From: Corynebacterium durum
GTDB lineage: Bacteria; Actinomycetota; Actinomycetes; Mycobacteriales; Mycobacteriaceae
Length of the DNA: 64,000 bases
Reading direction: 5' to 3'
Assembly: GCF_030408675.1 (NCBI RefSeq)
Contig: NZ_CP047200.1
Coordinates: 124,001 to 188,000 of the forward strand
Shown: positions 27,455 through 36,045 of the stretch, in pieces
Layout: each line of letters opens with the position of its first letter
Numbering within the stretch: the stretch's first letter is position 1
Made by a program: the position numbers and the translations under genes
Notes under the pieces: generated by a model
Seen by the model: the letters and a program-made list of their open reading frames with translations, nothing else
The model's database searches: none
Told to the model about the DNA's origin: nothing

Positions 27455-28492
27455 CTACGCGTTTAAAGCCTCCCACGCCGCCAGCAATCTTTCCGTCTCC
27501 TCCGCTGTTGTCGCCGTGATGCGCAGCCCTTCCGGGAAGGCTCGCACCAGCACACCCGCAGCGGCGAGGCGGGCGGCGAGTTCCGGGGCGTCGTCACGCG
27601 GCACCCACACGAAATTGGCTTGCGATGCCACGCCACCCACCGCCGCAGCGATACGCGCTCGCCCCGCAACAACCTCGTCGGTGTGTTCCAGCAGGGCATC
27701 CGCGGCCGCGAGCGACGCCAGCGCACCTGCCTGCGCCACAGCATTCACCCCGAACGGCAGCGCAACCTTATTCAAGGCGTCAATAACCTCCGTATTCGCG
27801 CTAAACGCGTAGCCCACACGGGCCCCTGCCAGCCCATACGCCTTAGAGAAGGTGCGCAGGCCTACCAGGTTTGGAAACGCCTGAAGATACTCGGTAGACA
27901 GCGGCGTATCGACGTCCCGAATGTACTCCATGTACGCCTCGTCAAGCGCCACCAACACCTGCGGCGGAACCTTGCGCATGAAGTCCTCAAATTCGGCGCG
28001 GGTGATGGTTGTGCCTGTGGGATTATTCGGATTGCACACAAACATCAGTCGCGTGCGGTCGGTGATGGCGTCCAGCATTGCGGGGAGGTCATGGCGATGA
28101 TCCTTGGTGAGTGGAACCGGCACAGGGGTGGCCCCGACGACCTGGGCGAAAATCGGGTATGCCTCAAAACTCCGCCACGCAAACACCACCTCATCCCCAT
28201 CGGTACAGCTGATCTGGACAAGTTGCTGGCACAACGCCGACGACCCGCACCCCACCGCAACATTATCAAGGCCGGGAAGCGAAAGCGCGCTGGCCAATGC
28301 CTGCCTGAGCTCCGTGACACCCATATCCGGGTAGCGATTCACAGTCGCCGCCGCATCGGTCATTGCCTGCACTGCCTGAGGCAGCGGCGGATGCGTGCAT
28401 TCATTACTGGACAGCTTCAGCGCATCAGACATACGCGCGCCGGGAACATAAGCGGGAATGGAGTTAAGGTCAGGTCGAATCATAGGCGCCAT
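27455..28492 (-). CDS. pat: Aromatic (phenylalanine-type) aminotransferase Pat/HisC2
   Basis: Fold-type I PLP aminotransferase of 345 residues related to histidinol-phosphate aminotransferase. It has the N-terminal IRPDLNSIPAYVPGA and KLSSNE substrate loop, NPNNPTG, the DEAYMEY strand and the PLP lysine motif TFSKAYGLAGARVGY. In corynebacteria this gene (pat) makes phenylalanine or tyrosine from the keto acids, which suits tyrA a few kilobases away. A second ATG at 28483 (MIRPDL) may be the real start. The transcript probably has a short or no leader. Confidence 0.88.
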   Translation of the reverse strand: MAPMIRPDLNSIPAYVPGARMSDALKLSSNECTHPPLPQAVQAMTDAAATVNRYPDMGVTELRQALASALSLPGLDNVAVGCGSSALCQQLVQISCTDGDEVVFAWRSFEAYPIFAQVVGATPVPVPLTKDHRHDLPAMLDAITDRTRLMFVCNPNNPTGTTITRAEFEDFMRKVPPQVLVALDEAYMEYIRDVDTPLSTEYLQAFPNLVGLRTFSKAYGLAGARVGYAFSANTEVIDALNKVALPFGVNAVAQAGALASLAAADALLEHTDEVVAGRARIAAAVGGVASQANFVWVPRDDAPELAARLAAAGVLVRAFPEGLRITATTAEETERLLAAWEALNA

Positions 28493-28569
28493 AATACCGC
28501 GTGAACAGTGCTTTTGGTGGCTGCAGGTGTGGGAAGGTAGTATTGCGAATGGTTTCTTTTGAAGCCGCT

Positions 28570-28661
28570 GGAGGCGTGCCAGAGCGGCCGAATGGGGCTC
28601 ACTGCTAATGAGTTGTCCTCTTAACGGAGGACCGGAGGTTCAAATCCTCTCGCCTCCGCCA
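28570..28661 (+). tRNA. tRNA-Ser(GCT)
   Basis: Acceptor GGAGGCG pairs with CGCCTCC, the anticodon loop is CTGCTAA with anticodon GCT, there is a long variable arm, and the 3' CCA is encoded. Confidence 0.93.
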
Positions 28662-28684
28662 CCCTCACAGGGTTAACTGAATAT

Positions 28685-28760
28685 GCGCCCGTAGCTCAAC
28701 GGATAGAGCATCTGACTACGGATCAGAAGGTTGGGGGTTCGAATCCCTCCGGGCGCACCA
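28685..28760 (+). tRNA. tRNA-Arg(ACG), copy 1
   Basis: Acceptor GCGCCCG pairs with CGGGCGC, the anticodon loop is TACGGA with anticodon ACG, the T loop is GGTTCGAATCC, and CCA is encoded. The A34 needs TadA deamination to inosine; tadA lies at 34.4 kb. Confidence 0.95.
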
Positions 28761-28761
28761 C

Positions 28762-28801
28762 AATCCCGGTTTTCGTGCTTGGTTGCACAGCCGGGATTTT
28801 T
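28762..28801 (+). terminator. Terminator after tRNA-Arg copy 1
   Basis: AATCCCGG (28762-28769) pairs with CCGGGATT (28791-28798) and is followed by a T-run. Confidence 0.75.
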
Positions 28802-28931
28802 GCTTATCGCGGGCGGGTTTTGGATGGCTTTGCGGGTACGGTATTTGCCCCAAATATGCGCTGCGTACAGCCCATTTGCCAGGGGGAGGGGTGCAGTGTA
28901 GTGTTATTTTTCGTTGCACACCAGCAAAACT

Positions 28932-29007
28932 GCGCCCGTAGCTCAACGGATAGAGCATCTGACTACGGATCAGAAGGTTGGGGGTTCGAATCCCTCCGGG
29001 CGCACCA
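28932..29007 (+). tRNA. tRNA-Arg(ACG), copy 2
   Basis: All 76 bases are identical to the copy at 28685-28760, including the encoded CCA. The 171-bp spacer holds the first copy's terminator and no gene. Confidence 0.95.
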
Positions 29008-29008
29008 C

Positions 29009-30169
29009 TTACATAATGCTCAACGCGCTCAGCGTTGTGTAATCCTCATCGGAGGGGCGCGCAATAATCCATCGTGGGGGATGAAAATTCGGGTGTTCCC
29101 GAACAAGATGGGGGAATTCGTTCAGAACCTTGTCACTGGGGACGAGGTATATCGTATTGTCCTCACGGGCAAAAACAAGCATGTCGGTGGATGGCACACT
29201 TGTTTCGTCCATCGTTTCTGCGACGATGGCCGTGGAGATTACATCATCGTTTAACCCCCGAACCTCAAATGTGGCCAGGAAAACCTCGCTGTGCTCCTGC
29301 ATTACACTTTGGATGGCCGAATGCAGCCGATGCTGAGCTTTAAGCTCCAGCATGCGCAGTTTCATACCCAGCTCAGTGTCGCGGGGAGGCAGCTTGACCA
29401 CCCAGTGATCGTCCACAATCAGGTGTGGTACTGGGTGAATTCCATCATGGGCATCAATAGCCGGGTTGAGTAGATCTAACAAGGCATCCCACTGGTCCGT
29501 TTCGGAATTCACCAGAAACAGTTGAGAGCGGCGCGCAGGGATAACCACCCAATAGGTGTCTGTTTGCGTCCACAGGTGGAAGAGCAAGGACTCCATGGTT
29601 TTGACGTCCGCGAACCAGGCTGCCTCGTTGCCGTCTGGGTTGTCCAGTACCAAGACGTCTGGGCCTAGGCCAATTTCAGAGAACGTCATGTTCCCGGCCA
29701 TGGTGCGCAGATTTTCAATTGCTTGGCTTTGAAACTGCAGGTCATCAAAGTGATCATGCTGCTCTGGCATCTGTGAATCGTTGATAATGCGCAATAGGTC
29801 AGGTTCATCAATGGCCAGACCAAGCCCAATAAAGTCAGTAAGCCACGCCACGACGCTGGGAGCAGCGTTGTCTGGTCTTGGTGCGAAATAATCCGCGCTG
29901 CGGACTAGTGGAACAACATCTTGGAGAGACAGCTGGTCAGAGGTCTTGCCGTTTGCTTTCATGACATCCAGGGTCCGGTGGATCCGGGCGATGCGATCCT
30001 CCTCTGACTCATCAGCCGTGAGCGGGTTAGCCATTTCGGGGTTGATTCCCGAGGACGTCCCGTCGTCAAAGAGCACGGTGATTAGCCCAAGGTTGTTGTC
30101 CTCCGACGGGCGTACATCCACCACCTGAGGATGTAGTCGCAGGATCCGCATCATGTCTTCTCTGCTCAT
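29009..30169 (-). CDS. Hypothetical cytoplasmic protein (386 aa)
   Basis: I do not recognise this family. There is no signal peptide or membrane helix. The sequence alternates strands and helices, with an acidic N-terminal domain (VVDVRPSEDNNLGLITVLFDDG), a middle with VLVLDNPDGNE, and a C-terminal half of strands such as TYWVVIPARRSQLFLVN and DMLVFAREDNTIYLVPS. Its stop lies one base from the end of tRNA-Arg copy 2, on the opposite strand, with no room for a terminator. It may share a transcript direction with the hydrolase at 30213. Confidence 0.6.
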   Translation of the reverse strand: MSREDMMRILRLHPQVVDVRPSEDNNLGLITVLFDDGTSSGINPEMANPLTADESEEDRIARIHRTLDVMKANGKTSDQLSLQDVVPLVRSADYFAPRPDNAAPSVVAWLTDFIGLGLAIDEPDLLRIINDSQMPEQHDHFDDLQFQSQAIENLRTMAGNMTFSEIGLGPDVLVLDNPDGNEAAWFADVKTMESLLFHLWTQTDTYWVVIPARRSQLFLVNSETDQWDALLDLLNPAIDAHDGIHPVPHLIVDDHWVVKLPPRDTELGMKLRMLELKAQHRLHSAIQSVMQEHSEVFLATFEVRGLNDDVISTAIVAETMDETSVPSTDMLVFAREDNTIYLVPSDKVLNEFPHLVREHPNFHPPRWIIARPSDEDYTTLSALSIM

Positions 30170-30212
30170 GGTTAGATCCTACTGATGTCGGGTGAACATG
30201 TGAGGGCACCAG

Positions 30213-31112
30213 CTAGGAATTAATCATCTTGAGGGTGGCATCAGCAACGATTTCTTGAGTTTGGTAGCTAAAACCATGACCTTCACCATCAATGGGTTTT
30301 AACGTTGCGGTGGTAAATGTCTTTGCTGCTCGCTCTGAATAAGAAATGGGCACGAGCTCGTCCGCTGCTCCGTGAAAAATGAGAACGTTGCCGCTGAACT
30401 TTGACATATGTTTGTAGATGTCCACGTTGTAGACGTCCGTAAAGTACCGTCGGCCAACAGTTAATCCCATCAGGTCGTAGGTGTTGGGAATGTCGGCTTC
30501 CGTGGGGAAGCGTTTATGGGCATCGTCAAACAGAGAAAAAGCCGGGTACAGAAGGACAATGCCCTGCACTCCTGCAGGGTGTTGGTTGGCGACCAGCGTG
30601 GTGACAACGCCACCCTGGCTAGCACCAATGAGGTAGATGCGTCTGGAGTCTACGTAGGTAAGTTTCTCCACCTCTTTTAGTGCATCTCGTAGATTTTGCA
30701 CCTCTGTAAACACGGACATGTCGGTCATGTCGCCTTCACTTTGCCCAGGTACATACCCTGAACCTCCGGAGAAGTCGTAGCTGAATACGACTATTCCATG
30801 TTGAGCCAGAATGTCTTGCATGTGTGATTCCTGATCATGGTTTCCTCCAAAACCATGGCTCATGATTGCTACTGGCCGTTGTCCTGTAGCCTCAGGGATC
30901 CTTATTTTACCGTAAATACGGTTTCCGTCGCTCTGAAAACTGAGCTCTTCGGTTTTCACTGTGTACGTTTCTTCGGACGATGCGCTGGTTGATAGTCCGC
31001 CCGGCGAGGCGGTGGCATGTGAACCTTCATCTGATGACGAGCACGCACTGGTACCAAGCAAAATTCCGGTAGCTGCGAGCGGCAGCATCTGCAGAAAGGT
31101 TCTTCGTTGCAT
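30213..31112 (-). CDS. Tat-exported lipoprotein alpha/beta hydrolase
   Basis: Begins MQRRTFLQML (twin-arginine) with the lipobox GTSAC, then a hydrolase of about 270 residues. The oxyanion region MSHGFGG, the nucleophile elbow GASQGG and a late HG pair (GEGHGFS) give a Ser-Asp-His set, with LIFHGAADELVPI supplying the Asp. It is probably an esterase or peptidase-like lipase on the outer face of the membrane; the substrate is unknown. A good GGTGGAG ribosome site precedes the ATG. Confidence 0.8.
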   Translation of the reverse strand: MQRRTFLQMLPLAATGILLGTSACSSSDEGSHATASPGGLSTSASSEETYTVKTEELSFQSDGNRIYGKIRIPEATGQRPVAIMSHGFGGNHDQESHMQDILAQHGIVVFSYDFSGGSGYVPGQSEGDMTDMSVFTEVQNLRDALKEVEKLTYVDSRRIYLIGASQGGVVTTLVANQHPAGVQGIVLLYPAFSLFDDAHKRFPTEADIPNTYDLMGLTVGRRYFTDVYNVDIYKHMSKFSGNVLIFHGAADELVPISYSERAAKTFTTATLKPIDGEGHGFSYQTQEIVADATLKMINS

Positions 31113-31590
31113 GTTATCTCCACCTGTTTCTCAGTGATAAGGGCTAGACAGTCGCTGTGGTTGGCGGCGACATCCGTGATATTTTCTTGAAACCCCGATG
31201 GAGAATCACGAAAAGAAAGATCACAGGGAAGCTGATGGTGTGCTTGAGCAGTGCTGCGGGGTTCATTGGAGCGTACAGGGCAGGCAGCCCTGTACGCTTC
31301 TGTGGCTAGCGCATTTCCGCGTTCCCATGCCCAGCTACCAGGTGTTTTTGCGGTGTCTTCCCTGCGACGGGATGGTGTGCAACTGTGTAGCGTCATTGCG
31401 GAGGTGGCTACTTTGCCACCAATAAATACAGCTCGCCCTGTGGTCATATAGCCCTTTGTTTTTGTGACGGTATATCTCTTCTGGGAATCTATGCCATTTT
31501 AACAAGCATCCTAGATTCCTGGAAGGTATTTTGAGTACTTTTCAGGGGCGTAGAACTTAATGACCACCACTGTCCACCCCCCCGATCACC
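31113..31590. other. 478-bp gap with two perfect hairpins
   Basis: No convincing gene. AGCGTACAGGGC (31270-31281) and GCCCTGTACGCT (31287-31298) form a perfect 12-bp stem with a 5-base loop, and GGTGGC/GCCACC (31403-31420) forms a second. Neither has a T-run. An open frame on the minus strand (31447 down to 30956) has a plausible ribosome site but no recognisable product. Confidence 0.5.
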
Positions 31591-32643
31591 TCACTTAATC
31601 GTGTACCCCGTCACTGGCCCCTCGGTGTTGGGTTTCCAACCAAGTTCTGGTGCCACGTGTTCGGCGAAATTGCGAAGGATACTCAGGTTAAGCTCTACTC
31701 CTAACTGGTTGGGGATGGTGAGCATGAGGGTGTCGGCGGACATGACCGCGGCGTCGTTACGCAGCTGTTCCACCAGCTTGTCGGGTTCGGCGGCGTAGGT
31801 GCGGCCGAAGGTGGAGACGAGGCCATCGATACGCCCTACTTGGTCCTGGCTGTGTGCCTGCGAGCCAAAAATCTGGTGATCGTGGTCGCTGACTAGTGGG
31901 AAGATGCTGCGGCTGACGGAGACACGCGGTGCGTTGTTGGCGTGCCCAGCATTTTTCCATGCTGTGCGGTAGCGTTCGATTTGCTCGGCTTGGAGGTCGG
32001 CAAATGCTTCGCCATTAGTTTCAGTGAGCAAAGTGGAACTCATTAGGTTCACGCCTTTTTCCGCTGCCCATTCGGCAGTGTCGCGGGTGCCTGCACCCCA
32101 CCAGATATGATCGCGAAGGCCGGGAGAATGGGGCAGAACCGGTAACTTTATGCCGTCCCCGTAGTAGGTGGGGTCGGCTGATACCATGCCTTTGCCTTCC
32201 ACAGCATCAAGGAAACGGTCGAATTTTGCGCGAGCAATGTCGGCACCGCGCGGATCAGTGGATCCGGTGTAGCCGAATGCCTCCCAGCCGCGTTCGGCTT
32301 CTTCGGGGGATCCCCGGGAGACGCCGAGGGCGACGCGGCCGTCGGCAATGTAGTCGAGTGCTGCAGCTTCTTCAGCGAGGTAGAGAGGGTTTTCGTAGCG
32401 CAGGTCGATCACGCCTGTACCCACTTCGATGCGCGTGGTGCGGGCGGCGATGGCGGAGAGCAGCGGCATGGGGGATGCCGCTTGGGTGGCAAAGTGGTGG
32501 ACGCGGAAGTACGCGCCGTTGACGCCGATCTCGTCGGCGCCGACTGCCAGGTCTATCGCCTCGTGGAGAACATCGCGCGGTCCGGGGTGCTGGTCGCGCG
32601 CCATGCTGTAGTGTCCGAAACTTAAAAATCCGAATGCCTTCAT
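31591..32643 (-). CDS. LLM-class flavin-dependent oxidoreductase
   Basis: 350-residue luciferase-like oxidoreductase. It starts MKAFGFLSFGHY and has the RIEVGTGVIDLRYENPLYLAEEAAALD block and GRVALGVSRGSPEEAERG, typical of the second LLM subfamily in actinobacteria. The substrate cannot be told from sequence. It is only distantly similar to the LLM protein at 25.2 kb, so this is not a local duplication. It follows tyrA in the same direction with a 74-base gap. Confidence 0.82.
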   Translation of the reverse strand: MKAFGFLSFGHYSMARDQHPGPRDVLHEAIDLAVGADEIGVNGAYFRVHHFATQAASPMPLLSAIAARTTRIEVGTGVIDLRYENPLYLAEEAAALDYIADGRVALGVSRGSPEEAERGWEAFGYTGSTDPRGADIARAKFDRFLDAVEGKGMVSADPTYYGDGIKLPVLPHSPGLRDHIWWGAGTRDTAEWAAEKGVNLMSSTLLTETNGEAFADLQAEQIERYRTAWKNAGHANNAPRVSVSRSIFPLVSDHDHQIFGSQAHSQDQVGRIDGLVSTFGRTYAAEPDKLVEQLRNDAAVMSADTLMLTIPNQLGVELNLSILRNFAEHVAPELGWKPNTEGPVTGYTIK

Positions 32644-32717
32644 GTTTCCTACAACATTGTTGATGTGTCACCTATTCCCCGGCGCGCTCCGCGGCGCGCC
32701 CTTTGCTCTATGTCTGT

Positions 32718-33773
32718 TCAAAACACCTCAATCCGCGCGCCCACGTTTTCTGCCTGGATCAGCTGGCTCACCCAGTTGTCTGCGCCAGGGTGGAAGCGAA
32801 TAACGGGGCGGGCGGACATATCCGACCCAGGACCACTGTGCACAGAACCGCCGCTGCTAGAACCACTCCGGGAGTTGGAGCGCGCTTCGTAGCGGATGCG
32901 GGAGCGGTACCCGGCATCGACAAGCTCGCCAACGCTGGGTTTGTCGGCGTCAAGGTTGGCGCGGGCATCCTGAAGCAACGTCAGTGTTTCGTCTAGGGCG
33001 TCAAGCAGGGCGGCGTGGTTGGTTTCGCACATGGCGCGCACCAGGGACGGTGCCGAACCCGCCACGCGGGTGCCGTCGCGAAAACTGCCCGCAGCCAGGG
33101 ACAACGCCAGAGTGCCGCCGTTGTCTCCGACGATGGCTAGGGCTTCCGCGAGGATGTGTGGGAGGTGGGAGATGCGGGCGACGGCGGCATCGTGGTGGTC
33201 CACCCGAGCGGGAATGACCTCTGCCCCCACTCGGGTGGCCATGTGCACCACATCAATCCACAGGTCAATCCAGCTTTGCGAAGGCCGCGTGTCCAGTGCG
33301 TGATCGAAGGTGACTACCCAGGCCGCGCCGTCGAAAAGCCCATTTTTCGACGCCCGCCACCCGCTGTCAGCGGTACCGGCCATGGGGTGCCCGCCGACGT
33401 AGCGATCCTCCAGTCCGTGCTGTTTCACCAGCTCATACACTTTCCCTTTGACACTGACCACGTCGGTGAAACCGCAGGAAGGGGCGTATTCTTTGATGTC
33501 GTGAAGCAGCGCATCAATGGCAGGCATAGGGGTTGCCAGCACGATCAGCGCAAACTCCTCCTCGGCGCGGCGTAGCGCATCCTCTAGGGAATCTGTGACG
33601 TCGAATCCCTCAGCCCTTGCAGCGCGGGCGGCGGAGGGGGAGCGGTTGTAGCCAAAAGCGGCATGTCCGCTGGTGGTGAGGTCGCGCAGCAGCGAACCCC
33701 CAATCAAGCCAAGGCCAAGAATACAAACCGGGCGGGAAATGTCAGTGGTGGTCACCTGACAAGTGTGGCACAT
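32718..33773 (-). CDS. tyrA: Prephenate dehydrogenase TyrA
   Basis: Converts prephenate (or arogenate) towards tyrosine with NAD(P). Rossmann motif ILGLGLIGGS, the substrate motif GGHPMAGT and the late helical AAGSFRDGTR region are in place. The C-terminal tail (about 300-350) is Ser/Gly-rich and lower in conservation. The start is either ATG at 33773 or GTG at 33752; the frame extends to 33830, which would overlap the divergent gene. Pat at 27.5 kb supplies the neighbouring aromatic transamination. Confidence 0.9.
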   Translation of the reverse strand: MCHTCQVTTTDISRPVCILGLGLIGGSLLRDLTTSGHAAFGYNRSPSAARAARAEGFDVTDSLEDALRRAEEEFALIVLATPMPAIDALLHDIKEYAPSCGFTDVVSVKGKVYELVKQHGLEDRYVGGHPMAGTADSGWRASKNGLFDGAAWVVTFDHALDTRPSQSWIDLWIDVVHMATRVGAEVIPARVDHHDAAVARISHLPHILAEALAIVGDNGGTLALSLAAGSFRDGTRVAGSAPSLVRAMCETNHAALLDALDETLTLLQDARANLDADKPSVGELVDAGYRSRIRYEARSNSRSGSSSGGSVHSGPGSDMSARPVIRFHPGADNWVSQLIQAENVGARIEVF

Positions 33774-33793
33774 TCCGACTACGGTTACTCCGT

Positions 33794-34366
33794 ATGGAAA
33801 CGAACAGCACACCAATGGGTGACCCCGCATCGGTTGCCCCCGGTGTCACGGATGCAGGCGCGACCTTAGACGGACACGAACCTGACCTCTGCTTTGCCGT
33901 CACTGTCACCCGAAACGGCACCGACTGGACGGTCAACTCCCTGAAAAGCTGCTTCAGTCGCATCGACGACACCATCGAAGCTGTTCAGAGGCTTGGCTCG
34001 GAAAACCCCACCTTTGCCATGCTGTGCGTTGACGACGAGTACTTCATCATCGTCCGCCCCACCCCCTCCCGCGTCCACCTCCTGCTTTCCGACGCCACGA
34101 TGGCCGTGGACGATAACCTCGCCTCCAGCGTCCTTGACGCCATGGGTGCCCAAACCCCCGAAATGACGGAGGAAGAACTCGACCGCCTCGATCCCTGGGC
34201 CGAAGGCGACCTGAGCATCCTTGCCGACCTGGGGCTCAGCGAACAAGTGATGTCCGTCATCTGCGATGACTCTGAACTTTGGGCCTCCGAACAACTGCTC
34301 CGCATCGCCGCTGAACTCGGGTTTGAATCTGAACTCTCCGCTGCCGCAGACCTGGACCTGGATTAG
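33794..34366 (+). CDS. tRNA adenosine deaminase-associated protein
   Basis: 190-residue protein seen next to tadA across actinobacteria. The N-terminal domain has FAVTVTRNGTDWTV and AMLCVDDEYFIIVRPTPSRVHLLLSDATMA strands, and the C-terminus is acidic and helical (DPWAEGDLSILADLGLS). Its role is not established; adjacency suggests support of TadA or its tRNA substrate. Its stop lies one base before the tadA ATG, so the two are co-translated. The start is 20 bases from divergent tyrA. Confidence 0.85.
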   Translation: METNSTPMGDPASVAPGVTDAGATLDGHEPDLCFAVTVTRNGTDWTVNSLKSCFSRIDDTIEAVQRLGSENPTFAMLCVDDEYFIIVRPTPSRVHLLLSDATMAVDDNLASSVLDAMGAQTPEMTEEELDRLDPWAEGDLSILADLGLSEQVMSVICDDSELWASEQLLRIAAELGFESELSAAADLDLD

Positions 34367-34367
34367 C

Positions 34368-34844
34368 ATGACCCTGCCGCGCGAAGCCGGGCTCGTGCGC
34401 GATGAACGCTACATGCGCCGCGCACTTGAGGTTGCCCGCAGCACACCGCGTGACGACGTCCCGGTGGGCGCCGTAATATTCGGACCTGACGGGCGGGAAC
34501 TCGGTTACGGCACCAATCGCCGCGAAGCTGACCAAGACCCCATCGCCCATGCCGAAATTCTGGCCATCCAAGCGGCCGTCCGTTCTTATGGGGACGGGTG
34601 GCGGCTCACCGACTGCACTCTCGCCGTCACCCTCGAACCTTGTGCGATGTGCGCCGGTGCGCTCGTTGGTGCGCGACTGGGGCGACTCGTCTTTGGGGCA
34701 TACGAACCGAAAACAGGTGCGTGTGGATCGGCTTTTGACATTGTTCGCGACCCCTCTGTACTGCATAAACTCGAAGTGCGGGGCGGGGTTCTCGAACGAG
34801 AATGTGCTGATCTCTTGAAAGTTTTCTTCAGCTCATTACGCTAG
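34368..34844 (+). CDS. tadA: tRNA-specific adenosine deaminase TadA
   Basis: Deaminates A34 to inosine in tRNA-Arg(ACG), whose two identical genes lie at 28.7 and 28.9 kb. At 158 residues it has the catalytic HAEILAI (His and Glu) and zinc-binding PCAMCAGAL motifs, and the YGTNRREADQDP start is typical. I chose ATG 34368; the frame is open to 34266 but that reads the upstream gene out of frame. Confidence 0.95.
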   Translation: MTLPREAGLVRDERYMRRALEVARSTPRDDVPVGAVIFGPDGRELGYGTNRREADQDPIAHAEILAIQAAVRSYGDGWRLTDCTLAVTLEPCAMCAGALVGARLGRLVFGAYEPKTGACGSAFDIVRDPSVLHKLEVRGGVLERECADLLKVFFSSLR

Positions 34845-34849
34845 GGGCC

Positions 34850-35032
34850 ATGAGTAACTTTGGAGACAAGATCCGCAAGCAAGGCGACGAACTGAAAGAA
34901 AAATTCGACGACGCAGCCGACAAGTTCAAAGACTCGAAACTTGGTGAACAGGTCAGCGAAGGCATAGACAAAGCTAGAGACAAAGCCGAAGAAGCCGCAG
35001 GTAAACTCAAGGACAAGTTCAACCGGGGGTAG
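34850..35032 (+). CDS. Small charged amphipathic protein (CsbD-like)
   Basis: 60 residues, almost all Lys, Glu, Asp and Ala in heptad-like order (FDDAADKFKDSKLGEQVSEG), predicted to be a long amphipathic helix. It resembles the CsbD stress-protein type in composition, but I cannot assign it firmly. It lies five bases past tadA and 91 bases before a clearer CsbD gene. Confidence 0.6.
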   Translation: MSNFGDKIRKQGDELKEKFDDAADKFKDSKLGEQVSEGIDKARDKAEEAAGKLKDKFNRG

Positions 35033-35123
35033 TGCGCACTCAGATGCTGATCAATAAAATATGTTAACCTCGCTGCAGGTTCGCACAAGCGGATTTGTCC
35101 CCACTACATGTAAGGAGTGCACC

Positions 35124-35327
35124 ATGGGTGATCTCGGAGACAAGGCACAAGAATTCGGCGGAAAAGCCAAAGAAGGAATCGGCGAAGCCGTAGGCAACGA
35201 CGACCTGGCCAACGAGGGCCGTGCCGACCAGGCGAAAGCAGAGGTCAAGGAAAAGCTCAGCGAAGCTGGGGACGCCGTCAAAGGTGCCGCCGACAAGGTT
35301 CTTGGGCACTTCAAAAAAGACGATTAG
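35124..35327 (+). CDS. CsbD-family stress-response protein
   Basis: 67 residues: MGDLGDKAQEFGGKAKEGIG followed by AVGNDDLANEGRADQAKAEV is the CsbD signature. AAGGAG lies just upstream of ATG 35124, which fixes the start over the longer open frame. Members are small hydrophilic proteins induced by general stress in Gram-positive bacteria; their molecular role is unknown. Confidence 0.82.
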   Translation: MGDLGDKAQEFGGKAKEGIGEAVGNDDLANEGRADQAKAEVKEKLSEAGDAVKGAADKVLGHFKKDD

Positions 35328-35415
35328 ATAGCGGTTTATGCTGCTAGGCGCCGTTTTGTGAGTACTTAGCAGCGGTGATTTGGCTTAGCCGCTACGCTCC
35401 GATACGCTTGTTGGC

Positions 35416-35506
35416 GGTGGCGTGTCCGAGCGGCCGAAGGTGCTCGCCTCGAAAGCGAGTGTTGGGTAATCCCCAACCGGGGGTTCAAATCCCCCCGCCA
35501 CCGCCA
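35416..35506 (+). tRNA. tRNA-Ser(CGA)
   Basis: Acceptor GGTGGCG pairs with CGCCACC, the anticodon loop is CTCGAAA with anticodon CGA, there is a long variable arm, and CCA is encoded. It marks the left edge of an accessory island. Confidence 0.94.
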
Positions 35507-35508
35507 AT

Positions 35509-35535
35509 AACCCCCAGCTGAATGGCTGGGGGTTT
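35509..35535 (+). terminator. Terminator of tRNA-Ser(CGA)
   Basis: AACCCCCAGC pairs with GCTGGGGGTT, followed by TTCGTGTTT. Confidence 0.8.
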
Positions 35536-35553
35536 CGTGTTTGCTGGATGCGA

Positions 35554-35612
35554 AATGTGCTTATCCCCAAGCTGGAAAAAGGGGTGTTTTCGTGCCTGGG
35601 CATAAGCACATT
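35554..35612. repeat. Palindromic intergenic repeat, copy 2
   Basis: AATGTGCTTAT (35554-35564) and ATAAGCACATT (35602-35612) are perfect arms extended inward by CCCA/TGGG. The centre has CAAGCTGGAAAAA and TTTTCGTGC, shared in part with copy 1. It sits between the tRNA-Ser terminator and the end of a convergent small gene. Confidence 0.7.
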
Positions 35613-35630
35613 GTGCAACCCACCGTGGTT

Positions 35631-35855
35631 TTAATGATCTTTCAAAGATGCGCGGCGATACACCAGGTACGCCACCGGCCCAATAATGGGCAAGATGATT
35701 ACAGCCAGTCCAGCCATTGCCTTTGCTGTGGAGGAGGCCTCGGATCGGGCGATAAGGATGATCACGCTTATAGTGAGAATGGCGGACGCGATGAAGATCA
35801 GGCTCATGATCACGTCGTATGTAGTGGGGACGAGCGGATTCATGGGGGTGAGCAT
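35631..35855 (-). CDS. Small PLDc_N-domain membrane protein
   Basis: 74 residues with two hydrophobic helices and the closing motif IGPVAYLVYRR, typical of the phospholipase D N-terminal (PLDc_N) or cardiolipin-synthase leader domain occurring alone. Such stand-alone versions are common in actinobacteria, and their function is unknown. An internal ATG at 35843 could also be the start. Confidence 0.7.
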   Translation of the reverse strand: MLTPMNPLVPTTYDVIMSLIFIASAILTISVIILIARSEASSTAKAMAGLAVIILPIIGPVAYLVYRRASLKDH

Positions 35856-36045
35856 ATGGTGTGATCTGTCGCATGGAGGGGCGACACGCCGTTACCATCG
35901 TTGACGAAACCAGCAACCATTAGTACACTCTCTATCGAACAAAATTTCCTATTGTGAGGGGTGTGTGCAATGCAGGGTAGTCCGCTGTTGTCTAGCAATG
36001 GTATTAGAGGCAGCTTCATGACCATCGTTACCGAAAGTTAGTGCG

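Noticed and set aside
28798..28860. TTTTTGCTTATCGC resembling the left arm of the palindromic repeat family
   Set aside because: No matching right arm follows, so it is not a fifth copy.
28570..29007. tRNA cluster as the attachment site of a prophage near the Abi gene
   Set aside because: No integrase, no direct repeat of a tRNA 3' end and an ordinary housekeeping gene (pat) between them.
30956..31447. Minus-strand open frame upstream of and overlapping the lipoprotein hydrolase, with a plausible ribosome site
   Set aside because: It has no recognisable domain and overlaps the start of a well-supported gene in another frame. The two perfect hairpins inside it are unusual for coding DNA.
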